Below, in pieces: positions 11,204-22,231 of a stretch of 64,000 nucleotides of DNA. The DNA is taken from contig JAJEKV010000005.1 of NCBI GenBank assembly GCA_021234155.1, positions 29,255,617-29,319,616 on the forward strand, in the 5' to 3' direction. How positions within the stretch are numbered: position 1 is the first letter of the stretch; each line of letters begins with the position of its first letter. Position numbers and translations under genes: made by a program. This DNA comes from Isoetes taiwanensis (lineage: Eukaryota; Streptophyta; Lycopodiopsida; Isoetales; Isoetaceae). Under the pieces are notes generated by a model, which saw only the letters and a list, made by a program, of their open reading frames with translations, ran no database searches and had not been told where the DNA came from.

Positions 11204-12021
11204 TGTCAGGTTCTAGCTACCTGAATGTTACGGACCAAGGGCAAGTCGCGCTTGCGGGCATTGGGAACGGGGTCTGCCTTGGGAATGCCACGAGGTGGCC
11301 TGGGAACATTACGACAAGTACTTACCGCCTAAGGGCAGCATGGGGTTATTTTTTTAAATGGTAAACTTTTGTATGTTAAGGCGACTTTTAACTAAATTAT
11401 AAAGGCCCTTATAGAAAAACCATTTAACCTTTGCTTTTGGGGGTATGATATGGCAATACCTCATTGCTTGAGGTAATTAAAAAGGGAATTCGAATGTCTC
11501 TGATTGCGGCCTGCTATAAGCAGCCGGATGAGCTAATAATGGATCAGATCTAAGCATAGGATGCTCGATTCTTGCTCTAGAAAAGGCCCATCTGCCTTTT
11601 CCCAGCTATTCTTGATCTAGTGCCTTATAAAAGGAATTGGGAGCGATTTCGGAGATCATAGTTTTCCTCTGGAGCCAAGCAATTGGAACGACCTGCTCGT
11701 TCTTGTAGCTTGATCTTTTGCTGCTGGGGGTTTTGGTCCATTACAAATTGATTGGGAATCAATTCGACTTGTTCTGAGTTACTCCATTATTTGGTGTTTG
11801 CTTGTGAGGTCACTCCGTTCTTGGAGCGTTCGTGACTTCTCCTTGAGCGATACTGCAGTTGCAGTATTGAGTTCTTGTGTTAGAACTTCTGAAGCTGGGC
11901 TTCAGGCTGATCCTAGGGATCAATGGCGGTTGTGCGTGGAGAGTTCTGGAAACTTGCGGTTGAGGGGAACTCTGGGAGTTCTAGGCAGCGCAATCAGACC
12001 TACTTTCTATAGGCTGTGACA
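11204..12021 (+). mobile_element. candidate solo LTR
   Basis: The segment begins TGTCA and ends TGACA, giving the TG...CA ends and short inverted repeat typical of an LTR. It contains a TATA-box-like CTTATAAAAGG at about 11625 and is about 818 bp long. It interrupts the Asn/Gly/Tyr-type remnant described for 9.4-9.8 kb. The flanking 5-mers (cttaa and ttgaa) are not identical, and no primer-binding site follows. This is a tentative call; orientation follows the TATA motif. Confidence 0.4.
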
Positions 12022-12734
12022 TTGAACCATGGGCATCCCAATTTCAAGGAACGTCACGCCAAGGTGCATTACGAAAAGGCCACCGAATGTACACCTGAAA
12101 GGTTGTTTAACATATCACAGACAGAAAAGAGGCTGCCCATTAAGGTGGCTGCTTTTCTAGTCATATATATATAGGAAGATAACATGCGATTATAGATATT
12201 ATGTATTCCCAAAAGAAATTATGGTGTAATTATTGAGAAATAATACCTAAAAGTTTGGATTCCAAAAACATTACAAGGACCCGATTCGGTCCTGCAAGAG
12301 CTAAAGTTTTTAATATTCATAGTTGCTTCATACTTTGAGGAAATCACACGAAACTTGAAAAATAAATTATGTCTAGCATTGCTTTCAATAAAAAGTAATG
12401 CTAACTTGAAATTTCTATTTTATTTCAAATATTATGGATAAAAAATAGTGATTAAAAACCTAAATTTAGGAAATTCTGTATAAGACTTTTAATAATTTAT
12501 AGCTATTTTAGTCTTGAACAAACCACATGAAAATTTAGATGTGAATAATACAGATTGTCTATTTTCATTTAAAAATGGCATTACCTTCATGTTCTTTATT
12601 GGATGTTCGAGTTTCACAACGTCATAGAATATAAAAGATAAGCGCACTTCAAGATGCAACTATATTAAAACCTTGAGGGCTTTGATCTTGTTATTGAATA
12701 TGGTGGTATAAGTTTGAGTTGACTTTACATACTA
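12022..12734. other. AT-rich intergenic DNA, nothing recognised
   Basis: No open frame of interest, no RNA gene and no clear repeat boundary was seen. The tract is A/T-rich with short homopolymer runs. Confidence 0.6.
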
Positions 12735-12883
12735 CATAACGCACGGCCGGAAGAGATTCCGACATACAACATAATGCACCGCTAGCTAAGGTGGCCGACG
12801 AGCGGCAGAGCCGCGAGTCGCCACCGAGGCTAGGGGGGACGCCGAGAAAACTATGGCCGGAATCTCTTCCGGCTGTGCATTAT
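12735..12883. repeat. long foldback (hairpin) sequence
   Basis: Outer arms ATAACGCACGGCCGGAAGAG... (12735-12761) and ...CTCTTCCGGCTGTGCATTAT (12858-12883) are inverted repeats with only about one mismatch. Inside them a second pair of arms is present: CTAGCTAAGGTGGCC... and ...CGCCACCGAGGCTAG. Almost the whole 149 bp can therefore fold on itself. It could be a small foldback element or the source of a hairpin RNA; neither can be decided from sequence. Confidence 0.6.
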
Positions 12884-12889
12884 GGGACG

Positions 12890-13459
12890 TAAACAATGAT
12901 TTGCCTTAAATTACGTTCAAAAAGCTGCCATAGCCGATGCTTAGGAGTTTAGCCAGAGCTTGGGGATAAGGAGTTTGTGGGTTCAAGAGCTCCGGCAAAG
13001 CAGCAGGAGCTTCGGAGCTGATGATCTTTCGCTCTGAGAAAGAAGCAGCTTAAAACTCTGAGACAGAACGCTCGAGATTAAAAAGAAAAGATAAGAACTG
13101 AGATCAATCAAACACAAATAACTGAGATACAAAGAAGCAGCTGCAAACCTTCGATGAAGCTTTGCATGCTTATGAAGATGATGCAGATGAAGCTCTACTG
13201 GCTTATGAAGATGAAGCTCCCGCAGGTCCGACAAATCAAAGCTGTTAAAAAGCGTGACTGCGAGCTCGAAATATACTGAAGAAGCGATGCTAGAACAGAA
13301 GCAATGCGACAGAATGGTGTATGGTCATGGGGACGCGAGAATAGGGTTTGAACATCTGTTCTTGCCAACAGCGGCGGCGCCACTCCATAAAATGTGGAGG
13401 TAATTACGCCTGAGAAAATAAGCCATAATTTCCAGTAATTTAAGGCAACCATTGTTTAC
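12890..13459. mobile_element. element bounded by 25-bp terminal inverted repeats
   Basis: The left end reads GTAAACAATGATTTGCCTTA... and the right end is its inverse, ending ...GGCAACCATTGTTTAC. The arms match over about 25 bp with one indel, about 570 bp apart. No transposase is encoded; short minus-strand frames inside (12983-13452) have no recognisable family. No matching target-site duplication was found, so a non-autonomous DNA element is likely but not proven. Confidence 0.5.
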
Positions 13460-13506
13460 AATCCAACTTTCAACATTTAAGAAGGGGATAAACATCCTTG
13501 CGATCC

Positions 13507-13564
13507 CCTTACAGCAGATAAACTGGCGAGCCCAGAGGGGCGAGCTCGTTTATCTGCTGTAAGG
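13507..13564. repeat. 17-bp perfect inverted repeat
   Basis: CCTTACAGCAGATAAAC (13507-13523) and GTTTATCTGCTGTAAGG (13548-13564) are exact reverse complements separated by 24 bp. The next 150 bp contains several AGCAAGATTATCACGACC-like short repeats. Confidence 0.7.
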
Positions 13565-14448
13565 CGCAAGCAGGGGTGTTTCTGCAGGCCACAAACGGAG
13601 CTCCATAGCAAGATTCTCACGACCCAAAGCAAGATTTTTCACCTGGTTCGGATGCCCATAGCAAGATTATCACGATCCAGAGCAAGATTATCATGACCAC
13701 ATCAAGATTATCATGACCGAAGCTGCCACCAGAGCTGAACATATATCACCAAGCGGAAGGGGAAGCTGATTCTGGGCGAATAGTGAAGGTTCCGACATAT
13801 CACGGATTTGCGATGGACGCTGGATTGTGCCGATCATAAATCCTGCCGATTAAAATTTCATAACTATTACATAGACTCATCCCTTAAAAGTGTGTAGATA
13901 TTTGATGAACCCATATAAGTTGATCGACGCAAAAAGTTTCTCATACAACTCTAGTGTTAAAAGCGCTTTGTCGCGGCTAGAACTCGAAACATATATTGTA
14001 CTAGACTAGATGTTACCATTAGACCAAAAAAATGATTAGAACGTATAAAATATCATTTATATTTTTGACATAAACAAAAGGTTCACACAACTAAAAAACT
14101 GCGTCTTTGTGTTGATGGATAGTACTCTTTTCGCACACAATAGGACAAAGGGGGTGGCAAAGGAGATGTAATGGTCTGGTTAACATGAAGCTTCATTTCA
14201 TGCATCTTTGCTGCCGATGTCTAATGTAATGAATGCAATTTTCAATGAAATGTGATTAATCTTGATTCGCATTATCTGTCTTGTAGTAGAAATAGTGATG
14301 AAACTATTCTGGGTTGTGGGACTCCTTGATAATAGCCAAAATCCCCTCTTTGTTTATTTCGCATATGGGATACACGATGATTTGTGCACTTGTTCCAAGG
14401 AAATCATGCTTTCCTATTATTGCATTTGTATAGAAATACAAGAAACGC
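13565..14448. other. 3' flank of citrate synthase locus, no gene recognised
   Basis: There are short AGCAAGATT repeats at 13608-13715, then AT-rich DNA. The last few hundred bases lie downstream of the citrate synthase stop codon and may include its 3' UTR. No polyadenylation signal could be assigned with confidence. Confidence 0.4.
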
Positions 14449-17400
14449 TCACTTCTCTAGAACTGCTTTCTTTGCAAAATTTTCTATCCATTCTGTCGTC
14501 ACACTCTTTGGTCTTTCGATTGGGAGTCCATAAGCACGATCCCAGATGAGCTATAAGTCATAAAACACGCATGTTTCTCAAACTCACAATCTTATTTCAA
14601 ACACACATAATTATCAAACTCACAATCTTATTTCAACTATGTGCATCTAATAACTTACCTGTGAGAGAACACCAAGGGCACGCGACACGCCAAAAAGTAC
14701 AGTATAATAGCTGGAAGTATCGTAAATTACAGCATTAGAATACTTGAACCAAAATTCGAACTTAATATACACTAGTCAGAATCATGTAATAAACCAAGAA
14801 CTCACCATTTTTAAATCGTTAGGAAGGTGTTTCAATGCAAATTCACGCTGGCAGGTGTATCGCGGATCTGTCTTGCGTAACACAGCATGCCCATAACCAG
14901 GAACTACCTGCATTGAAATACAATATTATCTCTCTAAACTGGAGAGCTTATCTACAAGACAGTCCACAATAAACATCCAAGCCATCTTTCCACCCTTCAA
15001 CGTTTTCAGAACATATTCTTTGAGCTGGTCTTTGCTGACATCAACACCAATTTCAGCAACTAGCTCCCTTATCCAACGCAAGACCTCCTGTTGCAAGATT
15101 TTAACACATGTATCAGCAAGCATACTGCTTTGGCAGCACTATCTTCTCATTCAATGCTGACATAAAAAAGAAAAACACTCTTTTACCTGATTGGCAAGTC
15201 CATGAAGCGGGCCAGCGAGCCCATTCATGCCTGCTGCAAATGCCAGGTATGGGTCTGAGAGAGCACTCCCAACCTAACGCAATAAATGAAAGGCAATATC
15301 AGCACTGACTTATTTCCACTTTCATAACCTAGAGAGGGAAAACTAACCAGCCTAACAGCATGTGCACTGACATTTCCTCCTTCGTGATCACTGGGAAAGT
15401 ACAAAAACATTTGACTTCTTAATTTTAATGTCGCAAGTATTAGAACTCCAGCAAAGGCTTACCAGTGAATGGATAAATAAAGACGCATCAATTCATGCAT
15501 CTTTGGATCAGTGAAGCCCAAGATGTGAGCAAAGTTTGCCCCATAATCAAGTGTTGAGTCTGAGGATATTAGCTTCCCTTCTTTGTAAATCCTACAGAAT
15601 AGGAGAGCAGTCAAATACATCTATACTTTGTTCCAAAATTAAAACACGTGTCTAGGGGGTTAGTTCCCATTCTTTTAAACTTTTACGAAAGAAAAAGCTA
15701 TCTACAGTCGGCGCCCATAAATTAGCTGGTTGTAAGCAAGCTCTAAAGTCAACGAAGCATACCTGCGATAAATAAAAGCTGCAAGTTCAGGCAATCGTGC
15801 AATCAGATTCAAAGAGTCCTCATATGTAGGTTCCCAATATCTGAGCAAAAGGTCAATACAAATTTATCATAATATATCAAGATATCATAAAAACGTTTGC
15901 TGCACAAATACTCACTTCGATTTATGAATTCCTTTTTCATATGCTTTCTGAAATTCGCTCTGAGTCTGTTACAAATTATGTTACGTACTGTCATGGCAAA
16001 GAAAGATTGTTGCAAAGCAGACTTGGTGCTCTGTTATGCTACAATTATGATAAAGAACATAACATATTGATTATTTCTTCAGTACCGCATTGGTTCATGA
16101 AGTGACATTCTATGAGCAACAAAAGACAAAACGCATCCTGTTCTCTCGGATGGTAATGCTAATCCTCTTCTCCATGGCCACATATACAAAAGATTGAGCT
16201 ATCCCATAGTTTATTGAGAAAGCATACTTTCAAGCATATCTCGTCAGATGTCCTGCTCTACCGAGTTAGATATCAATGACCCAACTATGAAAATAGCAAT
16301 GTTATCCTATCTCATGAGTTGTACTTTCAACACACATCTCGTCAAATACCCTGCTCTACTGACTTTGATATCATTAACCAATGTTAATAGTCTCTGTGGC
16401 CACACATTGACACGATTAACACATGCACAGGTGATTTTACATCTCCTTTAGCTTCCTTCAATGCAGTACAACCTTAGATAGACCATATTAATCCCCTCAT
16501 TTTAGATGCATAGTTGCTAAGCAGCATACAATATTGAACTTTTCCCATGGTGTGAAGTTTGTCCCTTGCGACGAAGAGAAATAAATGGTAAGTTGTACTA
16601 ATGGTGAATATAAGATCAAGCCAACCTGAAGAGCCATGATGCCTGTTGTTAGTTGAGTCATGGGATGCGCATTCTTTGGAAGTTTATTTAAAGTATCAAA
16701 CACAAAACCTGCATCCAGAAATTGAACACTGAAGCTTCAGTAAGAAGATAAAGCCCCAATCGAGATACATATGGATAATCTCACATACTAGAAGCTTAGG
16801 CTGCTCGTTCAGGTACGCAAAAAATTCACCCAATGAATTGAACTAAAGTTTCTAAATTACTTCAGCAACCAAGAGAAAAGACCTATGATGTTATGCTAAG
16901 ATTGTGTAACAAACCTGGAATTGTTGCTCGAGCTTGTAACTCTTTTGTCACGGCAGAAACCTGGTCACTTGTAGGAATCTGCAAGTGCATTATGACATCA
17001 CAACAATGAACTATCATAGAATGGCCCATCATATCATCAACTTACTTCTCCCGTCAAAAGAAGCCAAAGCAGCCCTTCAGGCAGTGGTTCACCACCAGGA
17101 ACAGCAGAAGGAAGTTTTTCTTGGCATTCAGGTATACTTAATCCTCTAAAACGTATACCCTGTGAAATACATAGTTCACAAGCTAAAAAACACTTGGTTC
17201 ACCAGGCCAAGCAAACCAAAGCAAGTAAAACAATGCAATCTGATCAGAAGCCCATTTCACGTCTCTAACGTCCATTCTTCACACGGTTGTTCAACATCCT
17301 TCCCTTTAAAATGCAAACTGAAGGCATAAACATGCCGGCAGCAAGCAACCAGTATTGTGAAGTTTAAGTGGGTACATGAAAATGGACAATATCTTCAATA

Positions 17401-18911
17401 TCTTCGTTGCAACAAATTAATAGAGATATGTTAGAATCTCCATAGATATTTCTGCTACTACATGTGAACGAAATGAAGCCATGAATGTAACATTATCTGG
17501 CTGTTTTTGTAACTCTATTGTAAAATAAAAGTAAAAACCCAATACCTCTTCTGGATCAAGTAAAGATGTTTCCCACACCATTCCTTTTATACCTCGCATG
17601 CCACCAATTGCCTATGCACCAGAGATGCCAACATAAAGCACTCAAATGGGCAGTCAAAACCTGTGGAAATCATACCATATCAACTGTAGTCTCGCCAAGA
17701 ACAAGGGAACCATACTTCTGTTTTATTTCTTTGAGCCGTGCCTGAAAATGGTGAACACTACATACATCAGAAATGCAATAGACCAGGCTGTAATTCACTC
17801 TTATGCTCAAAGACACAATGCAAAATTCTATTAAAGTGAACCTTTTAGGCAACATTCTAAGATTATGATGCATCAATTGCTACGTCCCCAACTCAAGTTC
17901 TATGTCTCACTATTCCTGGCAGTCTGTTAAGGAAAGCCTGCATTTGTTCACCATGGAAGCTTCTCAACAGCATGAATGGGCATATTTCCAAACCCCTGAA
18001 TATCTACATGAGGGCAAGAGACAATGCTATCTAAAGCTGCTCCAATCATTTTTCTGTGATAAGAATCTGCCTGTATGAATGAGCAGGTTTGGTATCATTG
18101 ATTTGGATGCTGGACGATTATGTTACCTGATCCCTGCCCATTAGCCACATCCCAGATGGATGCTCCGGGGTGAAAATAAATGGACGGCTTTAAGTATCGA
18201 GGGAATGACAAACGGTACAAAGTTTAGAGTAGTCAGAATGTTCAATACACGTGATTAAACAGAATAAAACTAATGAGCATGAGCAAGGATTGATTGATAA
18301 CTGAAAGGGTGCCTTAAAAGGAAGAAAGCATCATAACTCTATTCCTATAATAGGAACGTATAACCTAATAATAGAATTCGAAGGATATTTGATGCACATT
18401 TGCTGCTTGAAAGTGCAGAAAGGCAAACGTTAATCCCAAGAAACTTGATCACTTACTAATAGTGCTGAGGTTGTTTTTGTTTTAATGTTAAAGTAGATCT
18501 AAAGATTGCTTCCCTGTTCTTATTGAACATGTGGTGGAAACATACCTGTTCATTCGGAATGAGTTCTGAAAGACGTTCACGAAGGTCCTACACGAACCCA
18601 AGGTATAAGCGATGAAAATTCTAAGTTAATAAATGAAACATAATAATGATTCGAAAGATTACTGTTGTTTTTGAGGGAATCTGAAAATGACGAATTAGAA
18701 CACGCTGAAGCGCCGGACAGAGCAGCCGAGCTGCATCATTGTCACCCTAAACAACACAGGCACACAATTCAACTCGAATAAGTTCCTCAATTCCAAGAAC
18801 ACTTCTTCGCAAGCTAAATTTCAAACAGCCTTTTGCAGAAGGTAAGATTCATGGAAACGAAAAACTTACAGCACGGCGTAATTTGGAGAGAATCATTCTT
18901 CCAAAAACCAT
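14449..18911 (-). pseudogene. mitochondrial-type citrate synthase locus, damaged
   Basis: 17 exons match plant mitochondrial citrate synthase (oxaloacetate + acetyl-CoA to citrate): 18870-18911 (start MVFGRMILSKLRRA), 18663-18746, 18546-18587 (DLRERLSELIPNEQ), 17676-17741, 17546-17611, 17046-17159, 16915-16978, 16626-16708, 15916-15965, 15763-15840, 15463-15591, 15348-15390 (DHEGGNVSAH, first catalytic His), 15187-15273, 14986-15087, 14806-14907 ([17 protein letters not shown], second catalytic His), 14659-14710 (YYTVLFGVSRALGVLSQ) and 14449-14550 (stop TGA). All introns are GT-AG except after 14986, where AAG is followed by AT. About 43 residues between HLPND and YYTVLF, which include the catalytic Asp of NVDAHSG, are absent; only 95 bp separate those exons and their phases clash. 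HTGHLVG is replaced by HAVRLVG. Either a recent pseudogene or a locally deleted allele. Confidence 0.88.
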
Positions 18912-19217
18912 TTCGATCAGGCAATGCGAAAATATTCTTGAGGGCCGGCTTGGTGCCTACGTGGGAAGGGAAAAAATAAAGCGAAAAAAAGTCAGGACTC
19001 TTGATAGACTGCAGGGTTCGATTCCACATACTCTGGATTCGGCATACAATCCATTGAAAAAGTCGAATATCTCAAAAAATAATTTTTTCTAGTCTGAAAA
19101 AATCAACCATCATAGCTTAACCAATGGGACATCTATTCATATCATAATCTGCATCCATGGCTCCAGCATAACAACCTTTATGTTCCAGAGTCTCTCTAAA
19201 CTCAAATAACTAACTTT
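18790..19217. repeat. segmental duplication S1, left part
   Basis: This stretch, including citrate synthase exon 1 and its upstream flank, aligns over its length with 45606-46118. Shared landmarks are AAGCTAAATTTCAAA, ATTCTTGAGGGCCGG, GTTCGATTCCACATA and TCTCTCTAAACTCAAATAACTA. The alignment stops at about 19217 and resumes at 22232, which brackets the nested insertion. Confidence 0.8.
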
Positions 19218-19399
19218 GTGCACAGAATGGTCTGTGGAGTATGGGATAAAGCCTGAAAGGTTGGGCCCATTGGCAATTCCTCATGGCAGCATTGGTGTGT
19301 TCCACATGCTTGAGGGCACGCATCTTGAGAGGGGAAGGAATTGATATGGTCTGTGGGGTATGGGATAAAGCCTGGAAGGTTGGGGCCCATTGGATAAAG

Positions 19400-20949
19400 C
19401 TATTAGAGCATTGATGGAGGAAGCTAAAGCACAAAGGAAGCCATTGTATTGCTGTTTTGTGGATTTTGCTAAGGCATTCGATACAATTCCCCAACAGAAA
19501 TTACTTGATAAGTTAACCCAAATTGGAGTCCCAAGTGATTGGGTGTTTGCTATTGGAAGGTTGTATGAAAATGTGGAAGGAAGGGTCGTCACTCCTAATG
19601 GATTATCCGCATAATTGTGGCGATCTTACATCGGGTGTTAAGCGTATGCCCAATCGTCAAACACTCTTTGGTATGTATATTGATCGTTTAGAGCAATATT
19701 TGATTGATGCTGGGTGTAACTTTCCGAAGTTGCACCACAAATTGATAATGCTTTTACTGTTTGCGGATGATCTCCTTCTATCTGCTCATAACGAGAAAGA
19801 TCTTCAAGCATAGCTTGTTGCACTTCCCTTTTGTCTTGAATATGGGTTAACGGTCAATCATAGTAAAACCAAGGTTCTTGGATTTGGGACACGCAAACAT
19901 ATCGACATGCATTACAATGGAGAGCTAGTGGAGCATGCTGCTTCCTACAAATATTTGGGATATGAGATCTGCGCCTGCTCACACCCTTGGTCGCCTGGTA
20001 TTAATCACCGCATTGATGCTGCTACAAAGGCCTTGTATGCAATGATCAATAAATGCAGGCATGCTAATATTCAATCCTGGAAGTTGCTTAAGCGACTTTT
20101 TGATGCGCTTGTGGTGCCAGTTGCCTTGTATGGATTGAGAGATTTGGGAGCTTCAATTCCAAGGAAAACGAAATGAACTAGAAGGCATACAAAAGCTCTT
20201 TCTTCAAACCTTTCTTGGGGTAAAGAAAAGCACTCCTTATGAGATAATGCTTTTAAAGCGGCTCTGCCCCTCTAGAAATTGTGGCAATTGAAAGAACAAT
20301 TCGATTTCTAGGACGAACATGTTCTGAAGGAGAGCATAAACTTTCATTTACTGCAGTGCAAGCCTCAAAAACATTGGACGATGCTAATAAAAACAGCTGG
20401 TATCGTGTTGTTAGGAGATGGACTGCCCGGTTTAACATTTCATTGGATGATGTTCGAGTATCACAGGAGGCAAGTATTGCTAGATACATACAGAACACAG
20501 GAAAAGCAAAAGTCAGTTACTACTTTCGGGACTTCAACCCCCAGATGACACTTGGTTCTCAAATATATCTATCAGTTCAGATGCCTAAATATCTTGTCCA
20601 GGCTATTGCCAAGTTCAGAACGAGCTCACACAGGCTTATGATAGAAGTTGGACGATGGATGAAGCTGGAACAGAAGGATAGACTGTGCACTTGTAAATCG
20701 GGTGAGGTGGAATCGGAAGAACACGCGGTTTTTAGATGTCATAAGCACGACAGTATTCGAGCAAAATTCTCGCACTTGAGATGGAGTAGTTCAAATTTAG
20801 TGGAGTTCTTCAATGATGTAGACCATTTGAAACATGTTGGCAGGTCTATACATGAGTTACTTGATAGCGTCAAATAAAATGATTAAACATTGTACTTTGT
20901 CACATAGCCGTTTTGGCTCTGTGGACGTTAATACACACTTACTTTACGT
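19400..20949 (+). mobile_element. LINE B, 5'-truncated, inserted in a TRIM-1 LTR
   Basis: It starts just upstream of RT motif A. CFVDFAKAFDTIPQQKLLDK is at about 19456, YIDRLEQYL then LLLFADDLLL (catalytic box FADD) at 19678-19780, LTVNHSKTKVLGFG at about 19849, and YKYLGYEI at 19948. A C-terminal zinc-binding segment follows. Frames are interrupted by a few stops and shifts but are better preserved than in A or E. The 3' UTR has a hairpin AGCC-GTTTT-GGCT (20906-20918) followed by CTGTGGACG, as in the other LINEs. ATAAAG at 19394-19399 and 20950-20955 is the target-site duplication. Confidence 0.85.
20281..20877 (+). pseudogene. C-terminal zinc-binding region of LINE B ORF2
   Basis: An open 198-residue frame ends at a TAA at 20875-20877. 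Near its C-terminus is CTCKSGEVESEEHAVFRC, a CxC...H...C cluster typical of the extreme C-terminus of LINE ORF2 proteins. The upstream residues (WYRVVRRWTARFNI, RTSSHRLMIEVGRWM) lie between RT and this cluster. It is part of a decayed LINE rather than an independent gene; the first ATG is internal to the original ORF. Confidence 0.7.
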
Positions 20950-21018
20950 ATAAAGATTTCCTTAAAGGATCCACACTTCTAATTTGTTGGTTATCACTAG
21001 AGGTGCTAGTGGATAACA

Positions 21019-22229
21019 TTCAAGTATGACCCGGAATACCGTTGGACGGTAGGTCATGACTTGGTCTTGGACACCAGGGGATGGTGTGGTCTATGGTTTG
21101 TGATGCTCGAAGACGAGCATAGTTCTAGTGGGAGAGATTGTAACAGACCCATGGAGACGGCTAGAGTAGATCTGGGTGTCACATTCCCGAGACACCATCA
21201 TAAATAGGTAGAGGCGACTACTCATAAACGTCTAGACGGTTTTGTCCAGTTGGTTGAGGGCATGTCAGTTAGGAACGTTACATTTGGTAACAAAGCAGGG
21301 CCTCGAGTTCGAGTCTCCATGGGCGCAAGTATGACCCGAAATACCGTTGAACGGTAGGTCATGACTTGGTCTTGGATACCAGGGGATGGTGTAGTCTACG
21401 GTTTGGATACCAGGGGATGGTGTAGTCTACGGTTTGTGATGCTCGAGGACGAGCATAGTTCTAGCAGGAGTGACTTGGTCTTGGATACCAGGGGATGGTG
21501 TAGTCTACGGTTTGTGATGCTCGAGGACGAGCATAGTTCTAGTGGGAGACATTGTAACAGGCCCATGGGAGACTGCTCGAGTAGATCTGGATGTCGCGTT
21601 CCCGAGACACCGCCATAAATGGGTAGAAGCGACTACTCATAAACGTCTAGACGGTTTTGCCCAATTGGTTAAGGGCATGTCGTTTAGGAGCATTACTAGG
21701 CCTATACTAACTTACCACACATCCGTTGGGCGGTAGGTCATGACTTGGTCTTTGACACCAGGGGATGGTGTGGTCTATGATTTGTGATGCTCGATTACGA
21801 GCATAGTTCTAGTGGGAGAGATTATAATGGACCCATGGAGCCGCTCGAGTAGATCTGGGCATCGCATTCCCAAGACACCGGCATAAATGGGTAGAAGCGA
21901 CTATTTATAAACGTCTAGACGGTTTTGCCCAGTTGGTAAGGGCATGTCGGTTAGGAACGTTACATTTGGTATCAGAGCAGAGCTTAAGTTCGAGTCTCCA
22001 TGGGGGCAAGTATGACCCGGAATACCATTGGACGGTAGGTCATGACTTGGTCTTGGACACCAGGGGATGGTGTTGTCTATGGTTTGTGATGCTCGAGGAC
22101 GAGCATAGTTCTAGTGGGAGAGTTCGTAACGGACCCATGGAGACTGCTCGAGTACATATGGGTGACGCATTCCCGAGACACCGGCATAAATGGGTAGAAG
22201 CGACTACTCATAAACGTCTAGACAGTTTA
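21019..22229 (+). mobile_element. TRIM-2 tandem array (LTRs shared between units)
   Basis: Four LTR copies alternate with internal segments. LTR1 is 21139-21282 (TGTAACAGACCC...GGAACGTTACA, 144 bp). LTR2 runs from 21553 with its end rearranged near 21695. LTR3 is 21833-21964. LTR4 runs from about 22124 and is truncated at about 22229. After LTR3 the initiator-tRNA-Met primer site TGGTATCAGAGC is intact (21967-21978); after LTR1 it is mutated. Each LTR is preceded by a purine tract (AGTGGGAGAGA). One internal segment carries a partial duplication (21361-21540). No protein is encoded, so this is a non-autonomous miniature LTR element amplified in tandem. Confidence 0.8.
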
Positions 22230-22231
22230 AG

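Larger units (their letters stand above)
19221..21018 (+). mobile_element. TRIM-1 copy 2, internally deleted and split by LINE B
   Basis: This is a degenerate copy of the 331-bp element at 26912-27242. A partial 5' LTR (19221-19273) is fused to the internal region (19274-19341). A purine tract (GAGAGGGGAAGGAAT) then leads into the 3' LTR at 19342, TGATATGGTCTGTGGGG. The LTR breaks at 19399 and resumes at 20956, ending GGATAACA at 21018. Its two halves sum to about 121 bp, matching the 122-bp LTRs of the intact copy. LINE B occupies the gap. Confidence 0.8.

Noticed and set aside
21361-21618. plus-strand frame with repeated WCSLRFVMLEDEHSSS peptides
   Set aside because: It is translation of the TRIM-2 tandem internal repeat, not a gene.
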